Assembly (NCBI GenBank): GCA_023410475.1
Contig: JAEYPS010000006.1
Coordinates: 62,001 to 126,000 of the forward strand
Length of the DNA: 64,000 nucleotides
Direction of reading: 5' to 3'
DNA from: Bacillota bacterium
Lineage (GTDB): Bacteria; Bacillota; Clostridia; Christensenellales; SZUA-584
Below, piece after piece: positions 50,619-59,610 of this stretch. The position numbers were made by a program, and so were the translations under genes. Within the stretch, counting starts at the first letter, position 1. Every line of letters begins with the position of its first letter. The notes beneath the pieces were generated by a model that did not search any database, was not told the DNA's origin, and was given only the letters and a program-made list of their open reading frames with translations.

Positions 50619-51554
50619 ATGAAATCTTTATACCTTAAAATAGGAGTCTTTACTATATGTATGACAATGGCAGCAATAGCAGTTTTCAGTATAATTACTC
50701 ATAATGCCTATGCACAAGTAGGAGTAAATATAAAAGACAGTATATCATGTTTAGATACGGAGGAATGGACCGAGGAACAAAAAGCAAAATTTGATGCTGA
50801 AATGAAAAAAAAGAGCTTTATATTCGAAGCACCCGATGCTTTTACAGCTGATATAAAATCATCAATAATAACATCAAAAGATGCGGTAAAGAAAGAACTT
50901 TTCGTTACTGAAATAAACCCTTATGATACCTCTGTACAATGGAAGAGTATGTCTGTTGACGAAAGGGTAAGAATATCTGAAATTCCAAAAGAGAAACTTA
51001 ATGAATTAACAACCGATGATCTTATACTGCTAAGTATGAATTACAATTTCTTTTCAGATATATTTGTTGCCGATAGTATTATAGAAGGTTTTGATAGAAT
51101 CTCAAGCCAATTTAATGGTTTATATAGCTTATTAAAAAAGAAAGATAATGGAGCTCGCTTGGTTAAATTATATCAGACAATTGATCTAAGTGATTTGTAT
51201 GAAAAAGATAGATTTAGCACATTGAGATATAGTTATCTAGAAATGATTTTAGCGGAACAGTCCTTTTTAAAAAACTTAGACGAAAGTGAAGCTCGTGAAT
51301 TAATTCTGGAGTGTTACAACAAAGGTATGGAAATCATTGAAAATCATTCTGGAAAATATACAATAGCCACGACCCTTTATTTAGGATTACGATGTTTATA
51401 TGAGCATGACTCAGAAGCCAGACAAATTATTGATGGTTCAAAAGCGATAAGGGAATTTGTTGACACCGGCCGGCTTGAATTAAATGAAGTGAGTGATTAT
51501 GATTTAGGCGAACTAGCTCTACATTTTCAAAAAAATTATTTTGGGGGTGAATAA
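50619..51554 (+). CDS. secreted helical protein of unknown function
   Basis: A 311-aa protein with a signal peptide (IGVFTICMTMAAIAVFSII, cleavage near AYA/Q). The mature part is all-helical, with the segments MSVDERVRISEIPKEKLNEL and TTDDLILLSMNYNFFSDIFV, a family I have seen in gut Firmicutes and Bacteroidetes next to secreted NCHSYAW proteins. No catalytic motif. AGGAGG precedes ATG 50619. It overlaps the next gene, so the two form an operon; a secreted complex is possible. Confidence 0.72.
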   Translation: MKSLYLKIGVFTICMTMAAIAVFSIITHNAYAQVGVNIKDSISCLDTEEWTEEQKAKFDAEMKKKSFIFEAPDAFTADIKSSIITSKDAVKKELFVTEINPYDTSVQWKSMSVDERVRISEIPKEKLNELTTDDLILLSMNYNFFSDIFVADSIIEGFDRISSQFNGLYSLLKKKDNGARLVKLYQTIDLSDLYEKDRFSTLRYSYLEMILAEQSFLKNLDESEARELILECYNKGMEIIENHSGKYTIATTLYLGLRCLYEHDSEARQIIDGSKAIREFVDTGRLELNEVSDYDLGELALHFQKNYFGGE

Positions 51555-52145
51555 GCATGAACAGAATAAACATACCGGAGCGAAAATATCAGCAGTAATT
51601 GTTACAGTAATCATTATACTTATATTATTTTCTGCATGTACAACAGAAGAATATTTTAATTACATCGAGGATAATTTCGGGTTTACTGTAAAGACCAAAA
51701 TTGTAACCTTATCGAATGGAACTAAAGCATATGAATGGATATCAGGAGAATTTACTAACAGTCAAAAACAGCAAATACATGACTCTTTAAGTAGTTCCTA
51801 TAATATTACAAAGTCAAGAGATGCAACAGTAAAATATAATTGTCATTCATACGCATGGCATAGTACAAGTTCCAGTAATAAATACTGGATTGACGATCCA
51901 ACAAAATATCGATCAGGTTGGTTAAAATCAACAAGTTGGACAAATACCATTCCTTCCGGCATAAAAAATGGTGATAAAGTTGATTATTATGTTAAAAGCG
52001 ACCACAGACCGCATTCAGCAGAGTTTATAGTGTAAGTAGTAATAAGTACATTTCAAAATGGGGCCCCGGTGGATTGTATATTCATAAACCTAAAGAAGTT
52101 CCTAGTGTTTACGTGGCAAATGAACTAGGATATTATCGTCCATAA
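51547..52145 (+). pseudogene. secreted NCHSYAW-family protein, frameshifted
   Basis: Frame 1 (GTG 51547 to 52035) gives a protein with a membrane/lipoprotein leader (IIILILFSAC) and the core YNCHSYAWHSTSS...YWIDDPTKY, then stops at HSAEFIV. Removing two bases near 52020 joins it to SVSSNKYISKWGPGGLYIHK and RP before a stop at 52145; such a HSAxVYSVS...SKWG end is what the family normally has. The N-terminus is also odd: the best ribosome site serves ATG 51557 in another frame. Probably a decayed gene; an assembly error is the alternative. Confidence 0.65.
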
Positions 52146-52395
52146 ATCAATTCTGCTGTTTAACTTAAAAACAGGCCAGACAGTAATAGCCCCACAAGTT
52201 CAGGCTACTGACAAGCTCCAGCAGCCTTTTTCTTGTAAATTACTTTTGATATGCGTATACAAATGTATCGATAATCCAGAAAGAGACGGCCAATGGAAAG
52301 AATTTTCATACAGAAATAAAGTAATTTAACAAAAATATTATAAGCTTATAAAAGTCTATATTAATGAAGAAAATTGAATAAATCATTATATATAA
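52146..52395. other. intergenic, nothing recognised
   Basis: AT-rich sequence between the decayed secreted-protein gene and the MITE-like repeat. A short GGCTACTG-like stretch near 52195 is not a convincing hairpin. Confidence 0.4.
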
Positions 52396-52527
52396 AAAGG
52401 GGCTTTCCAGAAATGCATTCTCGGAACGACACAGGGGTCGTTCCCTACAATATATGATAGTTCTTTACATATAACCATACATGTAGGGGCGATCACTAAT
52501 CGCCCGCATATTTCTGGACAGCCCTTT
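52396..52527. mobile_element. MITE-like palindromic repeat
   Basis: Ends AAAGGGGCTTTCCAGAAATG and its imperfect inverse ATTTCTGGACAGCCCTTT form terminal inverted repeats of about 20 bp. Inside are hairpins GGAACGAC/GTCGTTCC (52423-52445) and GGGCGAT/ATCGCCC (52487-52505). About 132 bp, no gene. Its right end is one base from tRNA-Leu. Confidence 0.65.
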
Positions 52528-52528
52528 C

Positions 52529-52615
52529 TGGTGCCGAAGACCGGACTTGAACCGGTACGGTGTTGCCACCGCGGGATTTTAAGTCCCGTGCGTCTGCCGA
52601 TTCCGCCACTTCGGC
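52529..52615 (-). tRNA. tRNA-Leu (anticodon TAA)
   Basis: Minus strand; acceptor GCCGAAG/CTTCGGC, long variable arm, anticodon loop CTTAAAA, encoded CCA. Confidence 0.95.
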
Positions 52616-52639
52616 ATAGACCTTTGTATGGATGGATAT

Positions 52640-52714
52640 TGGAGGCGCCACCCGGATTTGAACCGGGGCATAAGGGTTTTGCAGACCCGTGCCTTACCAC
52701 TTGGCTATGGCGCC
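52640..52714 (-). tRNA. tRNA-Cys (anticodon GCA)
   Basis: Minus strand; acceptor GGCGCCA/TGGCGCC, anticodon loop CTGCAAA, encoded CCA. Confidence 0.95.
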
Positions 52715-52820
52715 ACATATCAAAAACTTCTTTTTGGAAAAACTCGGCACATAGTCATCTATATGCCGATCGCCGTGTTTCGTATTCTTCCAATCCTGAA
52801 CTGGTCTTTTTATTCATTAG

Positions 52821-52895
52821 TGGAGCGGAAGACGGGATTCGAACCCGCGACTTCGACCTTGGCAAGGTCGCACTCTACCACTGAGTCACTCCCGC
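52821..52895 (-). tRNA. tRNA-Gly (anticodon GCC)
   Basis: Minus strand; acceptor GCGGGAG/CTTCCGC, anticodon loop TTGCCAA, encoded CCA. Confidence 0.95.
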
Positions 52896-52920
52896 ACAAC
52901 TTATGCTCAATAAGTGAATT

Positions 52921-52996
52921 TGGTGGGAACAGTTGGGCTCGAACCAACGACCCCTTGCTTGTAAGGCAAGTGCTCTCCCAGCTGAGCTATGCTCCC
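52921..52996 (-). tRNA. tRNA-Val (anticodon TAC)
   Basis: Minus strand; acceptor GGGAGCA/TGTTCCC, anticodon loop CTTACAA, encoded CCA. First gene of tRNA operon 2. Confidence 0.95.
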
Positions 52997-53023
52997 ACAA
53001 CTTCACGAAATGAACGCTGCGCT

Positions 53024-53052
53024 ATTGTATAATAGACTCGATTCATAGTCAA
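53024..53052 (-). promoter_or_regulatory. promoter of tRNA operon 2
   Basis: Minus strand TTGACT (53047-53052), 17-base spacer, TACAAT (53024-53029), 28 bases before tRNA-Val. Confidence 0.8.
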
Positions 53053-53131
53053 AAGTTGAATTCTGCGTTTATTTATGATTAACGCGTGCTTGCTCAATAT
53101 TGTTTGACTATGCGCTGATTTACGGGCATTA

Positions 53132-53749
53132 TTACTGTCTGCGCTTCTCAAGCTCCGCGAAGACCTCCGAGGGAGAAAGTCCCATTTTGCTCAGCATTAC
53201 AAGCAGATGATAAAAAAGATCTGCTGTCTCATACTTTATTTCACCGGCAGAAGAATTCTTGGCTGCTATGATGACTTCCGCCGCTTCCTCGCCCACTTTT
53301 TTCAGTATCTTGTCTATGCCTTTTTCAAAAAGATAACTTGTGTATGAACCCTCTTTAGGATTTTCTTTCCTGCCTTCTATAACGCCGAACAGCTCGTCTA
53401 TTATACCGTAACCACCGGCATAAGCTTCAGCGCCGTGCAGCGAGTCATAAAAGCACGTGTAGCTGCCCGTATGGCAGGCGACGCCCTGCTGAGACACAAG
53501 CGCAAGCAATGTATCGCCGTCGCAGTCGGCTTTAAGCTCGTGCAGCGTCTGATAGTTGCCCGAGGTCTCGCCTTTTTGCCAAAGCTTTTGCCTGCTCCTC
53601 GAATAATACGTCATCTTCCCCGTCTCAAGCGTTTTCTCTAAGGATTCTTTGCTCATATAAGCGAGCATAAGCACCGCGTTTGTCTTGACGTCCTGCACTA
53701 TTACGGGCACAAGCCCCCTGTCGTCGAACTTTATCCTTTGCGTATCCAT
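53132..53749 (-). CDS. hisIE: bifunctional phosphoribosyl-AMP cyclohydrolase / phosphoribosyl-ATP pyrophosphatase
   Basis: A 205-aa fusion for histidine steps 2 and 3. HisI part: LMLAYMSKESLEKTLETGKM, SRSRQKLWQKGETSG and the metal site DCDGDTLL...GVACHTGSYTCF. HisE part: helical, with EEAAEVIIAAKN and ADLFYHLLVMLS. Last gene of the his operon, 12 bases after hisF. Confidence 0.95.
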   Translation of the reverse strand: MDTQRIKFDDRGLVPVIVQDVKTNAVLMLAYMSKESLEKTLETGKMTYYSRSRQKLWQKGETSGNYQTLHELKADCDGDTLLALVSQQGVACHTGSYTCFYDSLHGAEAYAGGYGIIDELFGVIEGRKENPKEGSYTSYLFEKGIDKILKKVGEEAAEVIIAAKNSSAGEIKYETADLFYHLLVMLSKMGLSPSEVFAELEKRRQ

Positions 53750-53761
53750 GCCGCCTCCAAA

Positions 53762-54520
53762 TTATAATCTTGCCGGTATATGCTCGCTCACAAGGTATTC
53801 CTTGACCTGTCTCACGGTAAATATACCGTAATGGAACAGTGATGCTACCAGCAGCGCATCGGCGCCGGCTTCTACTGCTTCTTTGAAGTGCTCCATCTTC
53901 CCGGCTCCACCCGAAGCGATAACAGGTATCCTCACAGCGTCCGAGACCGCCTTTGTAACCTCAAGGTCATATCCGTCTTTCGTTCCGTCCGTGTCCATGC
54001 TCGTCAATAATATCTCGCCCGCGCCGCGTTTTTCCGCCTCAGCGGCCCACTCAAGCGCGTCGCGGCCCGTGTTAACTCTGCCGCCGTTAAGATATACGTC
54101 CCAGCCTGATGAATCTTCGCGCTTTTTAGCGTCTATAGCGCAGACGACGCACTGGCTCCCGAACCTTTCGGCAGCCTCGGATATCAGGTTTGGGTCTTTA
54201 AGCGCCGCAGAATTTACCGAAATCTTATCCGCGCCGCGCCTCAGCATCTCACGAAAATCGTCGACCGTTCTTATGCCGCCGCCCACCGTAAGGGGTATGA
54301 ACACCTCTTCGGCAGTTCTTGCGACGACGTCGCTCATTATGCTCCTCTCGTGCGCCGAAGCCGTTATATCGAGAAACACGAGCTCGTCCGCTCCCGCCTT
54401 GTTGAACGCCTTTGCCATCTCCACCGGGTCTCCGGCGTCGCGAATATCCACAAAATTTATGCCCTTGACCACGCGACCGGCGTGAACGTCAAGGCAAGGT
54501 ATAATTCTTTTCGTCAGCAT
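53762..54520 (-). CDS. hisF: imidazole glycerol phosphate synthase, cyclase subunit
   Basis: A 252-aa TIM barrel: KRIIPCLDVHAGRVVKG (catalytic Asp), TVGGGIRTVDDF, and TDGTKDGYDLEV (second catalytic Asp). It pairs with HisH (55224) and uses the ammonia HisH releases. Overlaps hisA by seven bases. Confidence 0.96.
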   Translation of the reverse strand: MLTKRIIPCLDVHAGRVVKGINFVDIRDAGDPVEMAKAFNKAGADELVFLDITASAHERSIMSDVVARTAEEVFIPLTVGGGIRTVDDFREMLRRGADKISVNSAALKDPNLISEAAERFGSQCVVCAIDAKKREDSSGWDVYLNGGRVNTGRDALEWAAEAEKRGAGEILLTSMDTDGTKDGYDLEVTKAVSDAVRIPVIASGGAGKMEHFKEAVEAGADALLVASLFHYGIFTVRQVKEYLVSEHIPARL

Positions 54521-55227
54521 TTTCCCGCCTCTATAGCTTCTTTTAAATCAATTGCGCCTGTGTAGAGCGCCCTGCCTATTATGACGCCCTCAACGCCGGT
54601 TTCCTTCACATTCTTTACGTCTTCTATGCTGCTCATCCCGCCGGATGCGATTATATCCATGCCCGTCGCTATTACCATGTCTTTTGTTCCCAAAAGGTTC
54701 GGGCCGGTAAGCATGCCGTCTCTCGATATGTCTGTGTATATCACAGTATCTACGCCGCGCTTTTTCATATCAAGTGCGAGCAATATTGGGTCAGAATCCG
54801 TTTGCGTCGCCCAGCCTCTTGTAGCCACCCTGCCGTCCTTCGCGTCTATGCCAACGGCTATTCTTCCGGAATACTTCGCGGCTGCCTCAGACAGCAGCTC
54901 GGGGTTCTCATACGCCGCCGTACCGATTATGACGCGCCATATCCCAAGGCCGAGCCTTACGTCTATATCCTCAGCAGTGCGCACTCCCCCGCCAAGCTGC
55001 ACAGGTATGCTTACTGTCTTTAATATCCTCGCGACAGTTTCATAGTTAGAAAATGCGCCCGCGAACGCGGCGTCGAGGTCTACTATGTGCAAAACCTCTG
55101 CGCCCGCCTGCTGCCAGCGAAACGCTGTCTCGGCAGGGTCCCCGTACTCCGTCGCCTGCTGCATATCACCCATCTTGAGCCTTACGCACACTCCGTTTTT
55201 AATATCTATAGCAGGGTATATCCTCAT
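54514..55227 (-). CDS. hisA: ProFAR isomerase
   Basis: A 237-aa TIM barrel: IYPAIDIKNGVCVRL (catalytic Asp), VQLGGGVRTAEDI and YTDISRDGMLTGPN (catalytic Asp). A paralogue of HisF, doing the preceding Amadori step. Overlaps hisH by four bases. Confidence 0.95.
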   Translation of the reverse strand: MRIYPAIDIKNGVCVRLKMGDMQQATEYGDPAETAFRWQQAGAEVLHIVDLDAAFAGAFSNYETVARILKTVSIPVQLGGGVRTAEDIDVRLGLGIWRVIIGTAAYENPELLSEAAAKYSGRIAVGIDAKDGRVATRGWATQTDSDPILLALDMKKRGVDTVIYTDISRDGMLTGPNLLGTKDMVIATGMDIIASGGMSSIEDVKNVKETGVEGVIIGRALYTGAIDLKEAIEAGKC

Positions 55228-55826
55228 GTGAGCTCTCCGAACCGTTTAAGCATATCGAGCCCCGTCTCCGAGCTCTTCTCGGGATGGAACTGCAGCCCGA
55301 ATATGTTATCCTTCGCTACCGCGGACGGGAACGTATATCCGTAATCCGTCTTTGCTATCACGTATTCCTCCGGCACGTTCGCAGGGTGGTACGAGTGCAC
55401 GAAGTATACGTATTTTTCTTCGCCTTCGCCGTCAAACAACGCGTTGCTCTTTTCGGCAAGGGTGTTCCACCCCATATGCGGGACTTTAAGCCCTTTGACG
55501 TCAAACTCAACAATGTCACCGGGTATAAGCGAAAGCCCCTTGTGTTCGCCGTTTTCAAAGCTCCTGTCAAACAGAAGTTGCATTCCAAGGCATATTCCCA
55601 AAAAAGGCTTACCCTTTTTTATCTGCGCTACCATCGTCTCCTGCACACCTGTGTTTTCAAGGCATCTTGCGGCGTCCGCGAACGCGCCTACGCCCGGAAG
55701 AACGATATGAGAAGCATTAATAATGTCCTTGCTGTCGCTTGTTACGCTTGCGTCAAAACCAAGAAACTCGAACGCCTTCTGAACGCTGCGTAGGTTTCCC
55801 ATGCCGTAGTCTATTATAGCAATCAT
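55224..55826 (-). CDS. hisH: imidazole glycerol phosphate synthase, glutaminase subunit
   Basis: A 200-aa class I amidotransferase: GMGNLRSVQKAFE at the N-terminus, GICLGMQLLF (nucleophile Cys), and GLQFHPEKSSETGL (His and Glu of the triad). It supplies ammonia to HisF. Starts three bases after hisB. Confidence 0.96.
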   Translation of the reverse strand: MIAIIDYGMGNLRSVQKAFEFLGFDASVTSDSKDIINASHIVLPGVGAFADAARCLENTGVQETMVAQIKKGKPFLGICLGMQLLFDRSFENGEHKGLSLIPGDIVEFDVKGLKVPHMGWNTLAEKSNALFDGEGEEKYVYFVHSYHPANVPEEYVIAKTDYGYTFPSAVAKDNIFGLQFHPEKSSETGLDMLKRFGELT

Positions 55827-55829
55827 TAT

Positions 55830-56414
55830 TTACAGCACTCCCTTTGTGGAGGGTATTCCTTTTACGCGTGTATCGCTCTCAAGCGCGAACCTGAGCGCCC
55901 TCGCCACGGCTTTGAACACAGCCTCGATGATGTGGTGCGAATTCGAGCCGTAAAGCAGGCCTATATGCAGCGTTACCTTTGCCGACATCGCGAACGCGCG
56001 GAAAAACTCCTCGAACACCTGAGAGCTGAGCCCTCCGACTGTCTCGTCCGGGCAGCTTACGCCGTACTGCAGGAACGGCCTTCCGGAAAAATCGACGCTG
56101 GCGAACGCCAGAGCTTCGTCCATAGGCAGAAACTGCGTTGAATACCTTGCTATACCCGACTTGTCGCCCACGGCTGCGGCGAACGCCTCTCCGAGCGCAA
56201 TACCAGTGTCCTCTATCGTGTGGTGCTCGTCAACGTTTATATCGCCTTTAACGCTGAGCGTGAGGTCAAACAATCCGTGCTTGGCAAACAGATCGAGCAT
56301 ATGATCGAAAAAGCCAAGGCCGGTCTCTATGCGCCTTGTGCCGTCACCGTCTATTCCGAGCTTTAGCTTTATGCTAGTTTCGCTCGTTTCTCTTGTTATC
56401 TCGGCAGTCCTCAT
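55830..56414 (-). CDS. hisB: imidazoleglycerol-phosphate dehydratase
   Basis: A 194-aa monofunctional HisB: GFFDHMLDLFAKHGLFDL, DEHHTIEDTGIALGEA and GSNSHHIIEAVFKAVARAL, which carry the manganese-binding histidines and glutamates. No phosphatase domain is fused. Overlaps hisD by four bases. Confidence 0.96.
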   Translation of the reverse strand: MRTAEITRETSETSIKLKLGIDGDGTRRIETGLGFFDHMLDLFAKHGLFDLTLSVKGDINVDEHHTIEDTGIALGEAFAAAVGDKSGIARYSTQFLPMDEALAFASVDFSGRPFLQYGVSCPDETVGGLSSQVFEEFFRAFAMSAKVTLHIGLLYGSNSHHIIEAVFKAVARALRFALESDTRVKGIPSTKGVL

Positions 56415-57703
56415 ATATCCACCTCATCATCAAATCTTATGGCGGCGCTTCTTGCGTGCGCGTCCAGCCCTTCCGCTGCCGCGAAGCTTTTTATGTCATT
56501 ATAGCACGCGGCGAGGCTTTGTCTATCGTAGCAGACGTAATTCGTCCTTTTCATAAAATGCTCTACCGACAATGGCGAAGAGAACCTCGCCGTGCCTGCG
56601 GTCGGTATTACATGGTTAGGCCCCGCGAAGTAATCGCCAAGAGGCTCCGGGGAATATTCCCCGAGAAACACTGATCCGGCGTTCCTTACTTTTTTGAGGT
56701 CGCGCCACGGGTCGTCCGTCAGTATCTCAAGATGCTCGGGAGCTATTTCGTTAGCGATATCAAAAGCCTCTTCGAGCGAACCTGCAACTATTATGGTACC
56801 ATAGTCTTCAACCGATTTCGCCGCTATCTCTTTTCTCGGCAGCAGACTGAGCTGCCGCCCTATCTCCACAGCTGCGCTTTCGGCGAGCGCCCTGCTCGTC
56901 GTTACCAGTATGCCCGCGGCCATCTCGTCGTGCTCGGCCTGCGAAAGGAAATCCGCAGCGACGTATCTGACATTGGCTTTTTCATCGGCCACTATAAGCA
57001 CCTCGGACGGCCCTGCCAGCATGTCTATGCCAACAACGCCGAACACCTCTTTTTTTGCGGCCGTCACGTACGCGTTGCCGGGGCCCGTAATTACGTCTGC
57101 CCTGGGCACGCTTTGCGTGCCGTAGGCGAGCGCCGCTATCGCCTGAGCGCCGCCTATCCTGAGTATTATGTCCGCACCAGCTATATCCGCCGCTACGAGC
57201 GTCAGAGGCTCTATGCGCCCTGTCTTGCCGGGAGGAGTCACCATGATTATATCATCCACGCCCGCTATCTTCGCCGGGATTATGTTCATAAGTACGCTTG
57301 ACGGATAAGCCGCTTTACCGCCGGGAACGTAGACTCCGGCGCGTTTCATGGGCAGCATTACCGAACCCGTCACTGCTCCGCCGATTTCCCTTTTGAAACT
57401 TTCAGGCTTTTGCATCTCATGGAACGCCGCAATATTTGCGGCGCTCTTCTTCAACACTTCTATAAGCTCTTTCGGCACGTTATCATAGGCGCGCGCGATT
57501 TCTTCCTTTGTGACGCGGATATTGCCCTCGCCCAGGTCAAAGCCGTCGTACATCTTTGTGTAACGGAACAGAGCGCTGTCGCCGTTTTCAGAGACGTCTC
57601 TCACTATCTGCCTAACGGATTCGTTTATTCTTTCTTCCGCCGAGGACGTCCTGCTGAGGCGTTTATTTATGAGCTCCATTTCCGACGACTTGTATATGCG
57701 CAT
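56411..57703 (-). CDS. hisD: histidinol dehydrogenase
   Basis: A 430-aa zinc enzyme for the last two oxidations. VYVPGGKAAYPSSVLMNIIP, GPGNAYVTAAKKEVFG, DMLAGPSEVL and LSQAEHDEMA are family segments. ATG 57703 overlaps the end of hisG and follows GGAGGAGTAAT; a longer frame lacks a start signal. Confidence 0.96.
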   Translation of the reverse strand: MRIYKSSEMELINKRLSRTSSAEERINESVRQIVRDVSENGDSALFRYTKMYDGFDLGEGNIRVTKEEIARAYDNVPKELIEVLKKSAANIAAFHEMQKPESFKREIGGAVTGSVMLPMKRAGVYVPGGKAAYPSSVLMNIIPAKIAGVDDIIMVTPPGKTGRIEPLTLVAADIAGADIILRIGGAQAIAALAYGTQSVPRADVITGPGNAYVTAAKKEVFGVVGIDMLAGPSEVLIVADEKANVRYVAADFLSQAEHDEMAAGILVTTSRALAESAAVEIGRQLSLLPRKEIAAKSVEDYGTIIVAGSLEEAFDIANEIAPEHLEILTDDPWRDLKKVRNAGSVFLGEYSPEPLGDYFAGPNHVIPTAGTARFSSPLSVEHFMKRTNYVCYDRQSLAACYNDIKSFAAAEGLDAHARSAAIRFDDEVDI

Positions 57704-57704
57704 A

Positions 57705-58337
57705 TTACTCCTCCACGGCAAGCCGTATGCTCTCTATGAGCGGCGCTATCATTTTAGACTTTATCTTAAGGCTTGCCCTGTTTACCGCAAGCCTCGCGGT
57801 TATCTCGCAAACGTCTTCCAGTATCTCAAGCCCGTTTTCTTTAAGCGTCCTGCCGCTCTCGACGATATCGAGTATAACGTCGGAAAGACCGAGTATTGGC
57901 CCAAGCTCGACGCTGCCATTGAGCTTTATGCATTCTATAGACTCGCCCTTAGAAGCGTAGTACTTTTTAGCTGTCTCCGGATACTTCGTTGCCACTCTTA
58001 TTATCGACGACGTAAGAGAATTATCCTTCTTGTCAGGGTATCCCGCAATGGCAAGCCTGCACTTCGCGAATTTAAGGTCCACCATCTCGTAAAGCGGCAG
58101 ACCCGCCTCCATAAGCGTGTCCTTGCCCACTATGCCCATATCGGCTACGCCGTGGTCAACGTAAGTGGGCACGTCGGAGGGCTTGACGAGTATGAAGCGT
58201 ATATCCTTCGTTTTGTCGTATATTATAAGCTTGCGTGTGTTCTCGTACATCTCAGGACAATCAATGCCGCACTTTTCAAGCAGCTTCATAGAGTATTCGG
58301 CAAGCCTGCCCTTAGCAAGCGCTATCGTCAACTGCAT
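57705..58337 (-). CDS. hisG: ATP phosphoribosyltransferase, short catalytic subunit
   Basis: A 210-aa short-form HisG: LTIALAKGRLAEYSMKLLEK, DHGVADMGIVGKDTL and GLSDVILDIVESGRTLKENG. The short form lacks the C-terminal allosteric domain and needs HisZ, encoded directly upstream. AAGGAGAACG sets ATG 58337; an in-frame extension reaches into hisZ without a ribosome site. Confidence 0.95.
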   Translation of the reverse strand: MQLTIALAKGRLAEYSMKLLEKCGIDCPEMYENTRKLIIYDKTKDIRFILVKPSDVPTYVDHGVADMGIVGKDTLMEAGLPLYEMVDLKFAKCRLAIAGYPDKKDNSLTSSIIRVATKYPETAKKYYASKGESIECIKLNGSVELGPILGLSDVILDIVESGRTLKENGLEILEDVCEITARLAVNRASLKIKSKMIAPLIESIRLAVEE

Positions 58338-58350
58338 ATCGTTCTCCTTG

Positions 58351-59538
58351 TCATATGCTCTCCATGCTGCCAAACTCGTCAAAATATGCCGCGGCAACCG
58401 CTCCTGTCTGTTTCTTTAATGCAAGCAGCTCTTCTTTGTCGAGGCCGGATGAAAAGAGCGTCCTTTCTCCTTCGCTTTTCAGGCTTTCGGCATAACTTGA
58501 AGCTGTCTCGCAGGCAGCCATGTCGCACGACACCACTGTCAGCGCTCCGTAGCCTCCTTTGAGCAGTCCCTGCCGCTCCATGGCTATCATTACCCTCTTT
58601 ATGCCGAGCGCAAACCCCGTTGCGGGCGCAGGGCTGCCGAACCTTTGCAGAAGTTCGTCGTATCTGCCGCCCGAAACCACAGGAAACCCTATGCCCGGAG
58701 TAAGGCCGCGAAAGATTATCCCCGAGTAATACGCGATATCATGCAGCATACCGAAATCTACGGATATGTATTCCGAAAGGCCCAGCCTCGAGAGAAGCCC
58801 GTAAACGTTTTTTAAGTTTTCAACGGCCTCTCTGCATCCCGGAATGTCCGAAAGCGCTAAAGCCTTATCAAAAACCTCTTCGCCTCCGAAAAGCCGGGGC
58901 AGCTCCATGATCTGTGTTTTAAGCGTTCCGGTTATTCCAAGCTGTTCGGCAGCGCATTCTATTGCTATGCAGTCCTTGGAATCGACAGCGTGCCTTAATC
59001 TGTCCGTCTGCTCGTCTCCTAGCTCAAGAGAGCTTATGAGCGCTTTGAAAAAAGCGACCTGCCCTATATCTATGGTGAACTCCTTAAGGCCCGCCGTTTT
59101 AAGCGCCGTTATGGCAAGCGCTATTACCTCGGCGTCGGCCTGGTACCTGTCGTCGCCGATAAGCTCAATGCCCGCCTGCGTGAACTCTCCCGACATGCCT
59201 ATGGAAGGCGCTGCTGCCGCAAACGAATTTTGTATATAGAACAGACGTTTTACACCTATCCCAAGCTTTGTGGCGGCGGCTCTTGCTATAGGCACCGTTA
59301 TATCGGGGCGAAGAACAAGTATCCTGCCCTTCGTATCTACGAATTTTATCATGCTCTCCTGCATGTATGAACCGACTCCGCTCTGGAAGACGTCATAAAA
59401 CTCATACGACGGCGTCTCGAGCTCTTCATAGCCGGACATCATGAATTCATTCCGCAGGGAGTTCTCAATATTCTTTTTTATGCGGCATTCGGCCGGCAGG
59501 CAGTCTTCCACGCCGTCCGGCACATATTTTTCGTACAT
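58351..59538 (-). CDS. hisZ: ATP phosphoribosyltransferase regulatory subunit
   Basis: A 395-aa protein of the class II aminoacyl-tRNA synthetase fold without tRNA-charging function: YEELETPSYEFYDVFQSGVG, LRPDITVPIARAAATK and GFPVVSGGRYDELLQRFG. It binds histidine and regulates the short HisG. First gene of the operon; AGGTGGATT precedes ATG 59538. Confidence 0.94.
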   Translation of the reverse strand: MYEKYVPDGVEDCLPAECRIKKNIENSLRNEFMMSGYEELETPSYEFYDVFQSGVGSYMQESMIKFVDTKGRILVLRPDITVPIARAAATKLGIGVKRLFYIQNSFAAAAPSIGMSGEFTQAGIELIGDDRYQADAEVIALAITALKTAGLKEFTIDIGQVAFFKALISSLELGDEQTDRLRHAVDSKDCIAIECAAEQLGITGTLKTQIMELPRLFGGEEVFDKALALSDIPGCREAVENLKNVYGLLSRLGLSEYISVDFGMLHDIAYYSGIIFRGLTPGIGFPVVSGGRYDELLQRFGSPAPATGFALGIKRVMIAMERQGLLKGGYGALTVVSCDMAACETASSYAESLKSEGERTLFSSGLDKEELLALKKQTGAVAAAYFDEFGSMESI

Positions 59539-59578
59539 AATCCACCTGTAATTCTGCCCAAATTGCCTTCGGTTAATA

Positions 59579-59610
59579 ATTTAGCGTATTAGCACACTAA
59601 TACGCTAAAT
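59579..59610. promoter_or_regulatory. perfect 14-bp palindrome, probable his operator
   Basis: ATTTAGCGTATTAG (59579-59592), loop CACA, exact inverse 59597-59610. It begins right at the -10 box and would cover the transcription start. A TrpR-fold repressor (HisR/YerC type) of his operons is known in Clostridia; that this is its site is inference. Confidence 0.7.

Noticed and set aside
52386..53032. Several protein frames on both strands
   Set aside because: All cross the four tRNA genes and the MITE-like repeat.
57669..58562. 297-residue plus-strand protein gene
   Set aside because: A shadow frame across hisD, hisG and hisZ; composition is not protein-like and there is no start signal.
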